From Jeotgalibacillus alimentarius (GTDB lineage Bacteria > Bacillota > Bacilli > Bacillales > Jeotgalibacillaceae), in contig NZ_JXRQ01000015.1 of NCBI RefSeq assembly GCF_000829445.1, forward strand, positions 248,001 to 312,000: a DNA stretch of 64,000 bases. The letters run 5' to 3'. Made by a program: the position numbers and the translations under genes. Shown piece after piece: positions 7,151 to 15,625 of the stretch. The notes below the pieces were generated by a model that did not search any database, was not told where the DNA came from, and saw only the letters and a list, made by a program, of their open reading frames with translations. Positions within the stretch are counted from its first letter, which is position 1, and the number at the start of each line of letters is the position of its first letter.

Positions 7151-7176
7151 AAAGTACTCGTCAACAGAACCCGTTA
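7151..7176 (-). repeat. Right terminal inverted repeat of the 2.4-kb element
   Basis: Inverted partner of 4777-4802. It is followed directly by the second copy of the GCATTCACT target duplication (7177-7185). Confidence 0.85.
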
Positions 7177-7207
7177 GCATTCACTCCTGGTTTTTGCTAG
7201 GCCTATT

Positions 7208-7720
7208 TCAAAGAAATTTCCCCATCAAAAGCTCATCTACATAACGATCCGGTCCAAGCTTCACATGCCGCACCTTACGTCCTTCCTCAACAAACCCCAT
7301 CTTTTTATATAAATGAATCGCTCGATCATTATCCGCAAATACCTCAAGTGAAATTTTCTCCACTCTGTCGTCCTGTTTTGCCCAGTCAAACAACTGTTCA
7401 AGCAATCTACGTCCGATCCCCTGATTCGTATAGGCTTCCTGAATGCTCATACCGAACAACCCCTGATGACTGAATTTTTCAAGTGAAGATAACCGGAACT
7501 TAATCATTCCAATAATCATTCCATCAATTTCTGCTGCAAATATTACACCCTGTTTTTCATGTGATCGGATCCATTCTATTTCTTCTTCAATCGTTACATT
7601 AAATTCATTCAGTGAAGTTCCCATCCTATCAGCATTCTCAATCAGTACTTTTCTGGCATGATCTCTTAACTGCTCTGCATCAGCTGTAGTTACGCGCCTG
7701 ATGATTACTTTATGATCCAT
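7208..7720 (-). CDS. GNAT-family N-acetyltransferase
   Basis: A 170-residue acetyltransferase: the acetyl-CoA loop is NQGIGRRLLEQL in motif A, the later strand and helix are KISLEVFADNDRAIHLYKKMGF, and the tail is YVDELLMGKFL, as in YnaD/RimJ-like GNATs. The ATG at 7718-7720 was chosen because GGGGTG precedes it; the open frame runs 14 codons further without a start signal. It follows a lipoprotein and an AAA ATPase gene on the same strand, with only 10 bp to the lipoprotein stop. Its native terminator is the one split by the 2.4-kb element. Substrate unknown. Confidence 0.85.
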   Translation of the reverse strand: MDHKVIIRRVTTADAEQLRDHARKVLIENADRMGTSLNEFNVTIEEEIEWIRSHEKQGVIFAAEIDGMIIGMIKFRLSSLEKFSHQGLFGMSIQEAYTNQGIGRRLLEQLFDWAKQDDRVEKISLEVFADNDRAIHLYKKMGFVEEGRKVRHVKLGPDRYVDELLMGKFL

Positions 7721-7730
7721 GTTTTCACCC

Positions 7731-8135
7731 CTATTCCATAACGCCTCTCGCTTCTTCGTCATAAGTCACCTCAAAAGACTCCTGCTGTCCGTCCCACTCC
7801 ACTTCAAACTGCAGAACATCATCTTCTTTCAGTGTCTCACAGTCACTGCAGCCCCCGCCGGCTCTGATTACATCAGTGTGACTCAGATCAGCAGATCCTG
7901 CAGACGTTGCACCTGAACCTAAGTCGATGCTGTATGAAACCTTCCCTGGATTTTCGTCTCCGATATAATAAACCCAGTAATCGTTTTCTACTCTGTCTTC
8001 TTCTGCCTCCGCAGATATATAGTTCACACGCCAATTTTCCGATTCGCCTGTAAAAACAAAAACATCCGATTGTTTACCTATATATGCACAACCGGTGAGT
8101 ATCATCATTGCTACGATCAAAAACCATTTCTTCAT
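7731..8135 (-). CDS. Small lipoprotein, unknown function
   Basis: A 134-residue protein with a lipoprotein signal: MKKWFLIVAMMILTGCAYIG, lipid-accepting Cys at 16. The mature part is acidic, of beta-rich appearance, with one CSDCE motif in the middle (GGGCSDCETL). The start overlaps the stop of the upstream ATPase gene by 4 bp, so they are co-translated. No family recognised. Pairing with a cytosolic ATPase does not reveal the role. Confidence 0.75.
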   Translation of the reverse strand: MKKWFLIVAMMILTGCAYIGKQSDVFVFTGESENWRVNYISAEAEEDRVENDYWVYYIGDENPGKVSYSIDLGSGATSAGSADLSHTDVIRAGGGCSDCETLKEDDVLQFEVEWDGQQESFEVTYDEEARGVME

Positions 8136-8878
8136 TCCTCATCCTCCTCCGCAAACAACTGCTCAAGCATCCGTTCCCTGTGCTGTAAAAAGTAACTTGT
8201 GATCTGGTAATGATCGGTCATTTCGTATGCCACAGACTGAATCTTTCCTTCATCAAAGCTTAATATATCAGCATCCGGGTATCCGAGCAGAATGGGTGAA
8301 TGAGTCGCAATGATGAACTGACAGTTTCCCTGTTTTTCAAGGTCATGCATGATTTTTAACAGAGCAAGCTGGCGCTGGGGAGATAGCGCGGCCTCAGGCT
8401 CATCAAGCAGGTAGATCGCTTTTTGCTGAAAACGGTTTGCAAACAGTGACAAGAATGATTCTCCATGGGACTGCTCATGAAGAGACTTTCCACCATAGGA
8501 CTGATAGGTAAGTCCCTCCAGATCATCCTGATCCAATTCATCTAAATGAGTTGCAAACTGATAGAACGATTCCGCGCGCAGAAAAAATCCATTTGTCACT
8601 TTAGGCATCCACGACAACCTGAGATAAGGTCCAAGCGCCGACTCTGAGGCATGAAGGTTATATGTATTATTTCTGCCGCCACCAGCAGGATTGAACCCGC
8701 ACTGGTCAGCAATAGCTTCTAAAAGCGTTGATTTTCCCGAACCGTTTTCACCTACGAAAAACGTGACTTTCCTGTTGAAATCCATTTGGCTGAATGATTT
8801 GATCGCAGGAATATGAAAAGGGTACTCCCGTGGATCTTTGACTTCTTCCCGTTTTAACGTGACTTTCTTCAGAAACAT
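8132..8878 (-). CDS. AAA/ABC-type ATPase, predicted stand-alone
   Basis: A 248-residue ATPase with Walker A GENGSGKS (43-50), a Q-rich insertion, a signature-like SHGESFLSLF, Walker B AIYLLDEPEAALSP and a switch His in FIIATHSPILL. This is the AAA_15/AAA_21 (OLD-like, RecF/SMC-like) fold, without membrane segments and without a partner permease. The ATG at 8876-8878 is preceded by AGAGGTG; a GTG nine bases earlier would overlap that ribosome site. Such proteins are common in Bacillales with undefined roles. It heads a three-gene run with the lipoprotein and the GNAT gene. Confidence 0.82.
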   Translation of the reverse strand: MFLKKVTLKREEVKDPREYPFHIPAIKSFSQMDFNRKVTFFVGENGSGKSTLLEAIADQCGFNPAGGGRNNTYNLHASESALGPYLRLSWMPKVTNGFFLRAESFYQFATHLDELDQDDLEGLTYQSYGGKSLHEQSHGESFLSLFANRFQQKAIYLLDEPEAALSPQRQLALLKIMHDLEKQGNCQFIIATHSPILLGYPDADILSFDEGKIQSVAYEMTDHYQITSYFLQHRERMLEQLFAEEDEE

Positions 8879-8921
8879 TCTCTTCACCTCTTTGTATAGG
8901 TACGGTTCGGACAGGGAAATG

Positions 8922-9287
8922 TTACGTCAATTTGCTCAGGTGCTCGTGAATGAGCTTCCATCCGGCGTCTGTCTTCTTAAAAACATTTGTTGCACGGCCG
9001 CTTCCTGACACCAGCTGCCCTTCATAGTAACCTTCGTATTGATAGACGTACACACAGGAAGCGGAAGTGTCATCAGCATGCAGCCATCTGATATCAATGG
9101 CAGAGTAGGCCTCTTCTTTAATCACTGCCCACGTACTTTCAAAATACGCCTGAATTTCGCTATGTGTCCTGCAGGTCTGATTGGTAAACCAGAACAATGC
9201 GTCATCATGCAGTACCTGCCTTACGTTTTCAAAGTCATGCGTGTTTGTTGCTTCTATGTAAGCTTGAAGCGTGTCCTGAGCGTTCAT
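8922..9287 (-). CDS. SnoaL/NTF2-like (DUF4440-type) protein
   Basis: A 121-residue cone-shaped NTF2-like protein: an N-terminal helix (YIEATNTHDFENVRQVLHDDALFWF), the typical middle turn (SEIQAYFESTW), and final strands (GSGRATNVFKKTDAGWKLIHEHLS) as in nuclear-transport-factor-2/ketosteroid-isomerase relatives used as small-molecule pockets. No catalytic residues can be assigned. It lies 9 bp after the stop of the next upstream gene (9297), so the two are probably co-transcribed. Confidence 0.8.
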   Translation of the reverse strand: MNAQDTLQAYIEATNTHDFENVRQVLHDDALFWFTNQTCRTHSEIQAYFESTWAVIKEEAYSAIDIRWLHADDTSASCVYVYQYEGYYEGQLVSGSGRATNVFKKTDAGWKLIHEHLSKLT

Positions 9288-9296
9288 GCTATCCCC

Positions 9297-10016
9297 TCAC
9301 TTTTTTAAAATCGTCTCACTGATGATCGTGCTCAGCTTTAACCGGGTAAACCATATTTCCGCTTCCTCTTCAGATTTGTTCGGAGCGTTAATTGACTCAT
9401 GATATTCAAGACCATTTACCTGAGTAGCACTAATATGAGCACCTGCTTTATTTTTCGCGATCATCATCCATTCCGCGTCTGTCATTTTCGCTTCTGAATG
9501 TTCAGCGAGCAATCTGGCGATGTTTTTAGAAAAGGCACATGATCCCGCTGTAATATCTATTTCCTGTTCCAGTGCGAGTGAACAGATTTTATTTGTAATC
9601 TTCTCCGTTTCAATCCAGCTTTCAGGATGAGTAGCCATCGCACGTTCTGTCCGGCCAATCACTGTATAATCCTGACCGGGAATTTTTTTAACAAGTAACT
9701 CAAGCTCTTCCGGGTAATGGTTCATCCACGTCAAGAGCCGGTCCAGATCACAATAATGGTAATGTGAACACGCTGACTCCAGCCCGAATGACACGACCTC
9801 TCTCCTGGCGTTGGCTGCACCACTTTTTGGAATCACCACAGCATTAAAAGGACTATCCTGAATTAAATAATGAATCAGCGCTTCAGATGATTCATCGCTT
9901 ACTGTGATCCAGCATTCATTGTAAAGGCTGGTCAGAACGTTTTCATGCTTTTTCAAATAGGGTAACAACTTAGCCTGCGGATCATGTGTCACTGATAATA
10001 AGTCAACTTTGCTCAT
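9297..10016 (-). CDS. Hypothetical protein, possible nucleotide-sugar-like fold
   Basis: A 239-residue soluble protein. The N-terminal part (LLSVTHDPQAKLLPYLKKHE, then FNAVVIPKSGAANARREVVSFGLES, CDLDRLLTW) recalls the parallel sheet and DxD-like turn of glycosyltransferase-type folds. The rest (YTVIGRTERAMATHPESW) resembles proteins annotated as hypothetical in Firmicutes. ATG with GGAGACC upstream. I do not assign a function. It precedes the SnoaL-like gene with a 9-bp gap. Confidence 0.7.
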   Translation of the reverse strand: MSKVDLLSVTHDPQAKLLPYLKKHENVLTSLYNECWITVSDESSEALIHYLIQDSPFNAVVIPKSGAANARREVVSFGLESACSHYHYCDLDRLLTWMNHYPEELELLVKKIPGQDYTVIGRTERAMATHPESWIETEKITNKICSLALEQEIDITAGSCAFSKNIARLLAEHSEAKMTDAEWMMIAKNKAGAHISATQVNGLEYHESINAPNKSEEEAEIWFTRLKLSTIISETILKK

Positions 10017-10186
10017 GATAGGGTCTCCTTGTGATGTAGTCTTCCTCCGATTTCATCTCTATCCGCACACTTCTACAAAAAATCCTATATTCCCTTTATA
10101 TCTATGTGATTAAATGAAATACATTGATGGGAGTGGAAATATTAGACTGGTCCGGCAGCAGTCACATTCCATCTCATTACACTCCT

Positions 10187-10843
10187 TCAATCCTCACTGT
10201 CAAACCCCTCATTCTTTTCAACCACAAACCCATCCCCAGACGTATTCACCACAACATCAAACAATTCACTGTGCGCATGCATAAATATTTCATATTGCAC
10301 CCGCCGCTCATCATGTGACTGTTTCAAATATGCAAGCTCCATACCACGCTCTTTAATATCACGGCCGGATCTTCTTAAAAACTCCGTCTCCCCGTCTGTA
10401 TAAAAATAAATACTCAGATCAAATAACGACTGATCCAAAAAAGCAACGCTCATGCCTTCTGCAATCGTCACTTTCTTATTCGCTGAAAGCAGTTCACTGG
10501 GCAGCCAGCCGGTATCAAGGGTATATAAATCCATCCCTTTTTTCAGCATCTTCATATCTCTTTCAAGTGACGGGATATGATGTGCAGCAGGATGACAGGC
10601 TGTCATTTTGAACGTATGCTCCTTACCATTCCAGTCATATGTAATCATTGTGTTCTTTCTGACTGCAGAGTCCGTAATATAAGGATCTGTATTCAGGACA
10701 TTCACCCTGTCAGACCCAATCCGCCCGGCAAACTTTTGTGTAAATGTCGTTTTTCCTGCTGCACCGTGTCCGGATACACCAATCAGGAATCTTTTATCTT
10801 TCTGATGAATTAATACCAATAAGTCTTCTATGAACCGATCCAT
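10187..10843 (-). CDS. Uridine kinase-like P-loop NTPase
   Basis: A 218-residue P-loop protein with Walker A GVSGHGAAGKTT (22-33), a substrate region with NTDPYIT, YDWNGKEH and ACHPAAHH, and a later IAEGMSVAF strand, as in uridine kinase/phosphoribulokinase relatives used by Bacilli. The start is the ATG at 10841-10843 with AGGGGGCGGG upstream; the frame stays open about 500 bp further but that part overlaps the next, oppositely oriented gene and looks non-coding. Substrate is uncertain (uridine or another nucleoside or sugar). Confidence 0.8.
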   Translation of the reverse strand: MDRFIEDLLVLIHQKDKRFLIGVSGHGAAGKTTFTQKFAGRIGSDRVNVLNTDPYITDSAVRKNTMITYDWNGKEHTFKMTACHPAAHHIPSLERDMKMLKKGMDLYTLDTGWLPSELLSANKKVTIAEGMSVAFLDQSLFDLSIYFYTDGETEFLRRSGRDIKERGMELAYLKQSHDERRVQYEIFMHAHSELFDVVVNTSGDGFVVEKNEGFDSED

Positions 10844-10992
10844 CTTCCCGCCCCCTTTACTATTTTCAGGAAACTTCATCATACCTTTTACAAGAAAAGA
10901 ATGGTACTCAAGCATCCAATTTTTTAAAATTCCCCGGAACTTCCAGGCCGGTTCATCCGTATGCATAGTTACAAAACATTGGAGGGGTTCAC

Positions 10993-11940
10993 GTGGAAAA
11001 GACACTTGAGAGAAAACAGCTGGATTTACGAAAAAAACTGGATGAAAAACGAAAGCTTGAAAAACGGTTAGTGAATGTACGCTCACAGCTTGTTGAGCAT
11101 GAACAGAAAAAGAAGGAGCTTGAACAAAGCCTGTCAGAAGAGCAGCTTGATCTGCATAAAATGGACCGCTTCTCTTTGGTGAACGTCGTACGAAAATGGA
11201 AAGGTACACATGAGGAGCTTCGTGAAAAAGAGTATGACGAAGCGGCAAAGGCTGAACTGAAACTGAATGAACATGAAAAGATGCTGAAAGATCTGAAAGG
11301 CGATAAAACAGAACTTGAACATGCCCTATCTGCTTATACAACCGTTGAAGATGACTGGGAGAGCTTTCTCAAAGAAAAGGAACGCTGGATTAAACAGAAT
11401 GATGGAGAAACGGCACAGGAAATTAACCTTCATTTAGATCATTATGCAGACCTGGGTGCATTGCTCACTGAAATTGATGAAGCGATTTACGCGGGTCGCA
11501 GTGCAGAATCTGCTTTAGAAACTGCACTGTCAAAACTGAGATCTGCACACGGGATGTCCACCTGGGATACATTTCTTGGAGGCGGTATGATTGTAACCGC
11601 AATGAAGCACAGTGACCTTGACCAGTCACAGGATGCCCTTCATCGTGCCCAGCGGAACCTGCGCAAATTCGAATCGGAACTGAAGGATGTGAAAGAAGGG
11701 TCTGCTGAAACGATGAATGTAGAGCGAGGGTCATTTATCACATTTGCCGATTATTTTCTTGATGACATTTTCTCCGAGTGGACGATTCACAGCCGCATCA
11801 ACGAATCAATCAGTAAAGTGGAAGACACGAAATATAAAGTTGCGCGTGCAGTCGGCAACCTGCAAAAAGAACGCGGTCAGATTCTGCACCAGCAGGAAGA
11901 AGTATGGGATCGCTATCAGCAATGTATAGAACATAGATGA
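10993..11940 (+). CDS. Coiled-coil protein, unknown function
   Basis: A 315-residue, highly charged protein. Residues 1-120 are an almost continuous coiled coil (KKLDEKRKLEKRLVNVRSQL and similar), there is a central Gly-containing segment (TWDTFLGGGMIVTAMKHSDL, about 190-210), and a second coiled coil to the end. No signal or TM. GTG start after GGAGGGG. It is 23 bp upstream of the serine hydrolase gene and probably co-transcribed. Family not recognised; the central GGGMIVTA segment may contact a membrane. Confidence 0.75.
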   Translation: MEKTLERKQLDLRKKLDEKRKLEKRLVNVRSQLVEHEQKKKELEQSLSEEQLDLHKMDRFSLVNVVRKWKGTHEELREKEYDEAAKAELKLNEHEKMLKDLKGDKTELEHALSAYTTVEDDWESFLKEKERWIKQNDGETAQEINLHLDHYADLGALLTEIDEAIYAGRSAESALETALSKLRSAHGMSTWDTFLGGGMIVTAMKHSDLDQSQDALHRAQRNLRKFESELKDVKEGSAETMNVERGSFITFADYFLDDIFSEWTIHSRINESISKVEDTKYKVARAVGNLQKERGQILHQQEEVWDRYQQCIEHR

Positions 11941-11963
11941 TTTTGTAACCGGGAGTGACGATC

Positions 11964-13055
11964 GTGAACTGGATTTTGATTGGCTCTTTACTAATTGCAC
12001 TACTAATTGGAGGAGGAATATCCTTCTTTGCTTATAAAACAAGAAAAATAAAGCCCAATGGATTTATTGAATTGATCAGGCAACATCCTGAATCTACTTC
12101 GCTTAAAGTGCAGCGTAATGGCGACGTGATTGCTGCGCATCAGGAAAATCTCATGCTGCCGCTTGCGAGTACGGCAAAGCTGGTTATTGCTGTCGAGTAC
12201 GCAAAACAAGCTGCTTCGGGTACGCTTGACCCAGATGAAAAGGTAACCTTGGGTGAACTTGAGCCGTTTTATTTTAAAAGAACAGATGGCGGTGCACATG
12301 CAGCATGGCTGAAGGAAATTAATCATCAGGACCCTGTCACCCTGGCTCAGGTGGCAGAAGGTATGATGCATTACAGTTCCAATGCCAATACAGATTACCT
12401 GATACACAGACTTGGACTGGACAGGATCAATGAAAGCTTGGAAGAAATCGGGCTCATGGATCATGAGCCAATCTTTCCTTTTGTATCAGCGCTTGCGGTA
12501 CCTTATACGCTTATGACAGAACAGAACCTGACGCATGAAGGTGCAAATGCTGAAGTACGTGAACTGTCAAAAGAAGAATATCGAAATATGACTGTCATGA
12601 TAATGAACCGGTGGCTCAAACTGCCTCTGACAGACGCCGAAAAGCAGCAGGTATTGAAAACCCTGAACGCTCCTGCGCAGAGAAACTGGTCTGATCATCT
12701 GACACGCTCTAATGCCAAAACGTATACCGCATTTATGGAAAAGTTGAACAGCAAAACGTTCTTTTCAACAGGCGTTCACAGCCATCTTGATCCACTGCTT
12801 GAACCGCTTATGGAAAGTCCTCATAACCAGGAATGGCTTAAGCACGCCGGACAAAAAGGCGGTTCAACGCCGCACGTGCTGACTTTTTCACTGTATGCAA
12901 CTGACCTGGAAGGAAACCGGACTGAAATCTCGTTCTTTGCAGATAACCTTGTGCTGCTTGATCAGATGAGACTCTCAAAATCAATGAATGATTTTCAGAA
13001 AGCAATATTAAGAGATGAGTCATTTCGGCGTGATCTGACTGAATCTCTGCGTTAA
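11964..13055 (+). CDS. Membrane-anchored serine hydrolase (class A beta-lactamase/PBP-like)
   Basis: A 363-residue protein with one N-terminal TM anchor followed by an extracellular domain. It has the three penicilloyl-serine motifs: SxxK as STAK (S69, K72), SxN within SSNANTDYL, and KxG as KGG ahead of STPHVL. The domain therefore probably acts on cell-wall peptides or esters; beta-lactam resistance should not be assumed. Two starts are possible; GTG at 11964 has GGGAGTG at better spacing than GTG at 11955. A terminator follows immediately. Confidence 0.82.
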   Translation: MNWILIGSLLIALLIGGGISFFAYKTRKIKPNGFIELIRQHPESTSLKVQRNGDVIAAHQENLMLPLASTAKLVIAVEYAKQAASGTLDPDEKVTLGELEPFYFKRTDGGAHAAWLKEINHQDPVTLAQVAEGMMHYSSNANTDYLIHRLGLDRINESLEEIGLMDHEPIFPFVSALAVPYTLMTEQNLTHEGANAEVRELSKEEYRNMTVMIMNRWLKLPLTDAEKQQVLKTLNAPAQRNWSDHLTRSNAKTYTAFMEKLNSKTFFSTGVHSHLDPLLEPLMESPHNQEWLKHAGQKGGSTPHVLTFSLYATDLEGNRTEISFFADNLVLLDQMRLSKSMNDFQKAILRDESFRRDLTESLR

Positions 13056-13084
13056 AACCTCTGCCAAACAGGCAGGGGTTTTTT
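13054..13084 (+). terminator. Terminator after the serine hydrolase gene
   Basis: AACC(T)CTGCC and GGCAG(G)GGTT pair around AAACA, followed by T6. It begins at the hydrolase stop codon. Confidence 0.85.
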
Positions 13085-13156
13085 ATTTACTGATAACCTT
13101 CCAAAAATACTGGATCCCATTTAGAATAGAAAAAAGCGCTTTCTTAAGGAGCACCT

Positions 13157-14767
13157 ATGAAAACTAAACGGAGAAGATTATCACTTGCAGCGAAAATCAT
13201 CAGTCTGAATATTGTCAGCATTCTTTTAGTGATGCTCGTTTTTCTCGTTATCTCTCTAGTAATTGAATACAAACAGATCGAGCGGCAGATGGGGACCCAG
13301 GCAATGCAGCTTGCGGTAACTGTATCTGCAATGCCCACTGTTATTAATGCCTTTGAAGAAGATGAACCCTCCACCGTGTTACAGCCGTTGATCAATCGGA
13401 TTCGTGAGGAAACCGGTACTGCATTCATTGTGATTGGGAATACAAAAGGTGAGCGCTATGCCCACCCCGATGCAGAAAAGCTTGGGAAGTTAATGGTTGG
13501 GGATGATAATGCACGCGCCCTTGAAAACGGTGAATTTTATATTTCCAAGTCTGAAGGCACACTTGGTCCGTCTATCCGCGGGAAAGGTCCGATCCGGAAC
13601 GCTGAAGGTGACATTGTCGGCATCGTGTCTGTTGGTTACCTCACCTCATCTATTATTGACAACGCAATTGAACGTGGTTCAGTCATTACGATGATCTCAC
13701 TGATTGTCATCATTTTTGGCATTCTTTCAAGCTATCTGCTTGCCAGGAATATCAGAAAAATGACGCTGGGCCTAGAGCCTGATGAGATGACTTCCCTTTA
13801 CCAGGAGCGTCAGGCAATCCTTCATTCCATTAAAGAGGCGATTATTTCTGTAGATGAAGATGGCTATATTAAGATTTTGAATCAGTCCGCTATGGATCTT
13901 CTTAATGTTGATGAGCGTGTGCTGAATCAAAAAGTTGAATCCATTCTCCCTAATACAGGCGTCTATGAAGTGCTCGAAAGCGGTTCTCCGCAACGTGATG
14001 TGGAGACTACTTTGCGTAATCGACATGTGATTATTAACCGGACGCCCGTCATCAAAAATGGAAAAGTAACAGGTGTAGTATCCACTTTTCGTGACAAAAC
14101 TGAAATGAATAAAATGATCGAAACACTCTCTGAAGTAAAGAGATACTCAGAGGATCTAAGAGCTCAGACACACGAGTTTTCCAATAAGCTTTATATTCTG
14201 TCAGGACTTCTTCAGCTTGGAAAATACGATGAAGCAATTGAGATGATTCAGGCGGAATCTGATGCCCAGGATCTTCAGAATAAAGTTATTTTTGAGCAGA
14301 TCGAAGACCCAAGGATTCAGGCATTACTGTTAGGTAAGGCCGGAAAAGCTTCTGAAAAGAAAATTGTTTTTAACATAGAAGAAAATAGCAGTCTTCACAT
14401 ATTATCAGGAAAAGCTGTCAGTGAAGTTGCGTCTATTATCAGCAATCTTGTTGATAATGCCTTCGATGCTGCAGAAAGAAAAACTGAGCCTGTGGTGAAC
14501 CTTTTTCTGACGGATCTAGGAAACGATATTGTGATTGAGGTTGAAGATAACGGAGAAGGCATTCCTGAGGCGAATCTGGACCTTGTTTTTACAACAGGCT
14601 ATTCAACAAAAGGTGAGACTGACAGAGGCTATGGACTTTCGATTGTAAAGCAGGCTGCTGAAAACCTTGGCGGCAGTATTGAAGTACATTCCGATCACGG
14701 TCGTGGTACAACATTCTCAGTTTACCTGCCTAAAAACATGACATACAGACAGAAAAAAACATCCTGA
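13157..14767 (+). CDS. citS: CitS/DcuS-type sensor histidine kinase
   Basis: A 536-residue sensor: TM1 about 13-35, an extracytoplasmic PAS-like Cache domain (TGTAFIVIGNTKGERYAHP, GPSIRGKGPI), TM2 about 175-195, a cytoplasmic PAS (ILHSIKEAIISVDEDGYI), a SpoOB-type dimerisation helix with phospho-His in RAQTHEFSNKLY, and an ATPase domain (NLVDNAFDAAE, DNGEGIPE, GYGLSIVKQ). This is the family that senses extracellular citrate or C4-dicarboxylates. The genes downstream, a CitT-like regulator and TctCBA transporter, make citrate or another tricarboxylate the likely ligand. ATG after AAGGAGCAC. Confidence 0.88.
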   Translation: MKTKRRRLSLAAKIISLNIVSILLVMLVFLVISLVIEYKQIERQMGTQAMQLAVTVSAMPTVINAFEEDEPSTVLQPLINRIREETGTAFIVIGNTKGERYAHPDAEKLGKLMVGDDNARALENGEFYISKSEGTLGPSIRGKGPIRNAEGDIVGIVSVGYLTSSIIDNAIERGSVITMISLIVIIFGILSSYLLARNIRKMTLGLEPDEMTSLYQERQAILHSIKEAIISVDEDGYIKILNQSAMDLLNVDERVLNQKVESILPNTGVYEVLESGSPQRDVETTLRNRHVIINRTPVIKNGKVTGVVSTFRDKTEMNKMIETLSEVKRYSEDLRAQTHEFSNKLYILSGLLQLGKYDEAIEMIQAESDAQDLQNKVIFEQIEDPRIQALLLGKAGKASEKKIVFNIEENSSLHILSGKAVSEVASIISNLVDNAFDAAERKTEPVVNLFLTDLGNDIVIEVEDNGEGIPEANLDLVFTTGYSTKGETDRGYGLSIVKQAAENLGGSIEVHSDHGRGTTFSVYLPKNMTYRQKKTS

Positions 14768-14782
14768 TGGGAGGAAAACCTG

Positions 14783-15454
14783 ATGAAAGTTGCAATCGCA
14801 GAGGATGACTTCCGTGTCGCCTCCATTCATGAACAATTCTTAGAAAAGCTTGACCACATAAAAGTAACAGGCAAAGCACTGAACGCGAAAGAAGCACTGG
14901 AACTGCTTGAGCAAGAAGAAACAGATCTCCTGCTTCTCGATAATTACCTTCCTGACCGGACAGGTCTTTCCCTTTTACCGGAAATCCGTGAAAGATGGCC
15001 CGGAACTGACGTTATATTAATTACCGCTTCTACTGAAAAAGAAGTCGTGGAGCCAGCCGTCCGTTACGGTGCCGCTGATTATATTGTGAAGCCAGTTACA
15101 TTTGAACGCTTTAAGAGTGCGATTGAAAAGGTACGAAAAAGAAAGCAGCTGATTGATTCCAATCATGAACTCACACAGGCGGTCATTGATCAGATGTTTT
15201 CGAACCAGCGGCCTTCAGAGACTATGCCAACCCTGTTGCCAAAAGGGATTGATCCGCTGACGCTGCAAAAAGTAAAAGACATGATGCGTACACTGGACAA
15301 AGGAATAAATGCTGAAGAACTTGGCCAGAATATGGGCGCTTCGAGAACAACTGCCAGACGTTACCTTGAATACATGATTTCATCAGGGGAAGCAAAAGCA
15401 GAACTTGAATATGGGATCGTCGGCAGACCTGAACGGAAATATTATTTAGCATAA
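14783..15454 (+). CDS. citT: CitT/DcuR-type response regulator
   Basis: A 223-residue regulator: a receiver domain with E7-D8-D9, phospho-acceptor D53 in LLDNYLPDRTG, a linker, and a C-terminal winged helix-turn-helix (GINAEELGQNMGASRTTARRYLEYM) typical of the CitB/DctR group. It follows the kinase gene by 15 bp and has GGGAGG upstream. It should activate the tctC operon that begins 170 bp downstream. Confidence 0.88.
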   Translation: MKVAIAEDDFRVASIHEQFLEKLDHIKVTGKALNAKEALELLEQEETDLLLLDNYLPDRTGLSLLPEIRERWPGTDVILITASTEKEVVEPAVRYGAADYIVKPVTFERFKSAIEKVRKRKQLIDSNHELTQAVIDQMFSNQRPSETMPTLLPKGIDPLTLQKVKDMMRTLDKGINAEELGQNMGASRTTARRYLEYMISSGEAKAELEYGIVGRPERKYYLA

Positions 15455-15460
15455 ATGTAT

Positions 15461-15491
15461 AACACCTCCCTTCATTGCGGAGGTGTTTTTT
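15461..15491 (+). terminator. Terminator after citT
   Basis: AACACCTCC and GGAGGTGTT pair around CTTCATTGC, followed by T6, so the tct genes need their own promoter. Confidence 0.85.
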
Positions 15492-15541
15492 CGTGAACAA
15501 AATGAACAATATCCCCTAAAAGTTCTTTATGAAGGTTAAAT

Positions 15542-15555
15542 TGTAAACGGTTACA
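15542..15555. promoter_or_regulatory. CcpA cre site upstream of tctC
   Basis: TGTAAACGGTTACA fits every fixed position of the Bacillus cre consensus TGWNANCGNTNWCA and is a near-perfect palindrome. It lies about 70 bp before the tctC start, so catabolite repression of tricarboxylate uptake is expected, as known for citrate transport in B. subtilis. Confidence 0.75.
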
Positions 15556-15625
15556 TTTTGAATATTCTCATTTAACATAACGCCAAAGGATACAATCATT
15601 CAATCACAAACAAGGGGGAAATATC

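Larger units (their letters stand above)
4777..7176. mobile_element. 2.4-kb TIR-bounded element without transposase, carrying an ECF sigma cassette
   Basis: The ends are 26-bp inverted repeats starting TAACGGGTTCTGTTGAC (one mismatch). GCATTCACT flanks both sides (4768-4776 and 7177-7185), a 9-bp target duplication. Removing the element rejoins AAAAACCAGGAG and CTCCTGGTTTTT around a CATTCA loop: a perfect terminator, so insertion was into the terminator loop between the small membrane gene and the GNAT gene. Contents are an ECF sigma factor, its anti-sigma factor and a small membrane protein, all on the minus strand, with terminators near both ends. It is visibly more AT-rich than its surroundings. 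No transposase or recombinase is inside, so it would need one in trans. Confidence 0.85.

Noticed and set aside
4777-7176. IS6/IS26-type element, because GGTTCTGTTG resembles IS6 ends
   Set aside because: No transposase, the duplication is 9 bp rather than 8, and the ends begin TAACGGG outside the similarity.
10844-11341. Long N-terminal extension of the uridine kinase-like gene
   Set aside because: Overlaps the oppositely oriented coiled-coil gene, while a good ribosome site and ATG exist at 10843.
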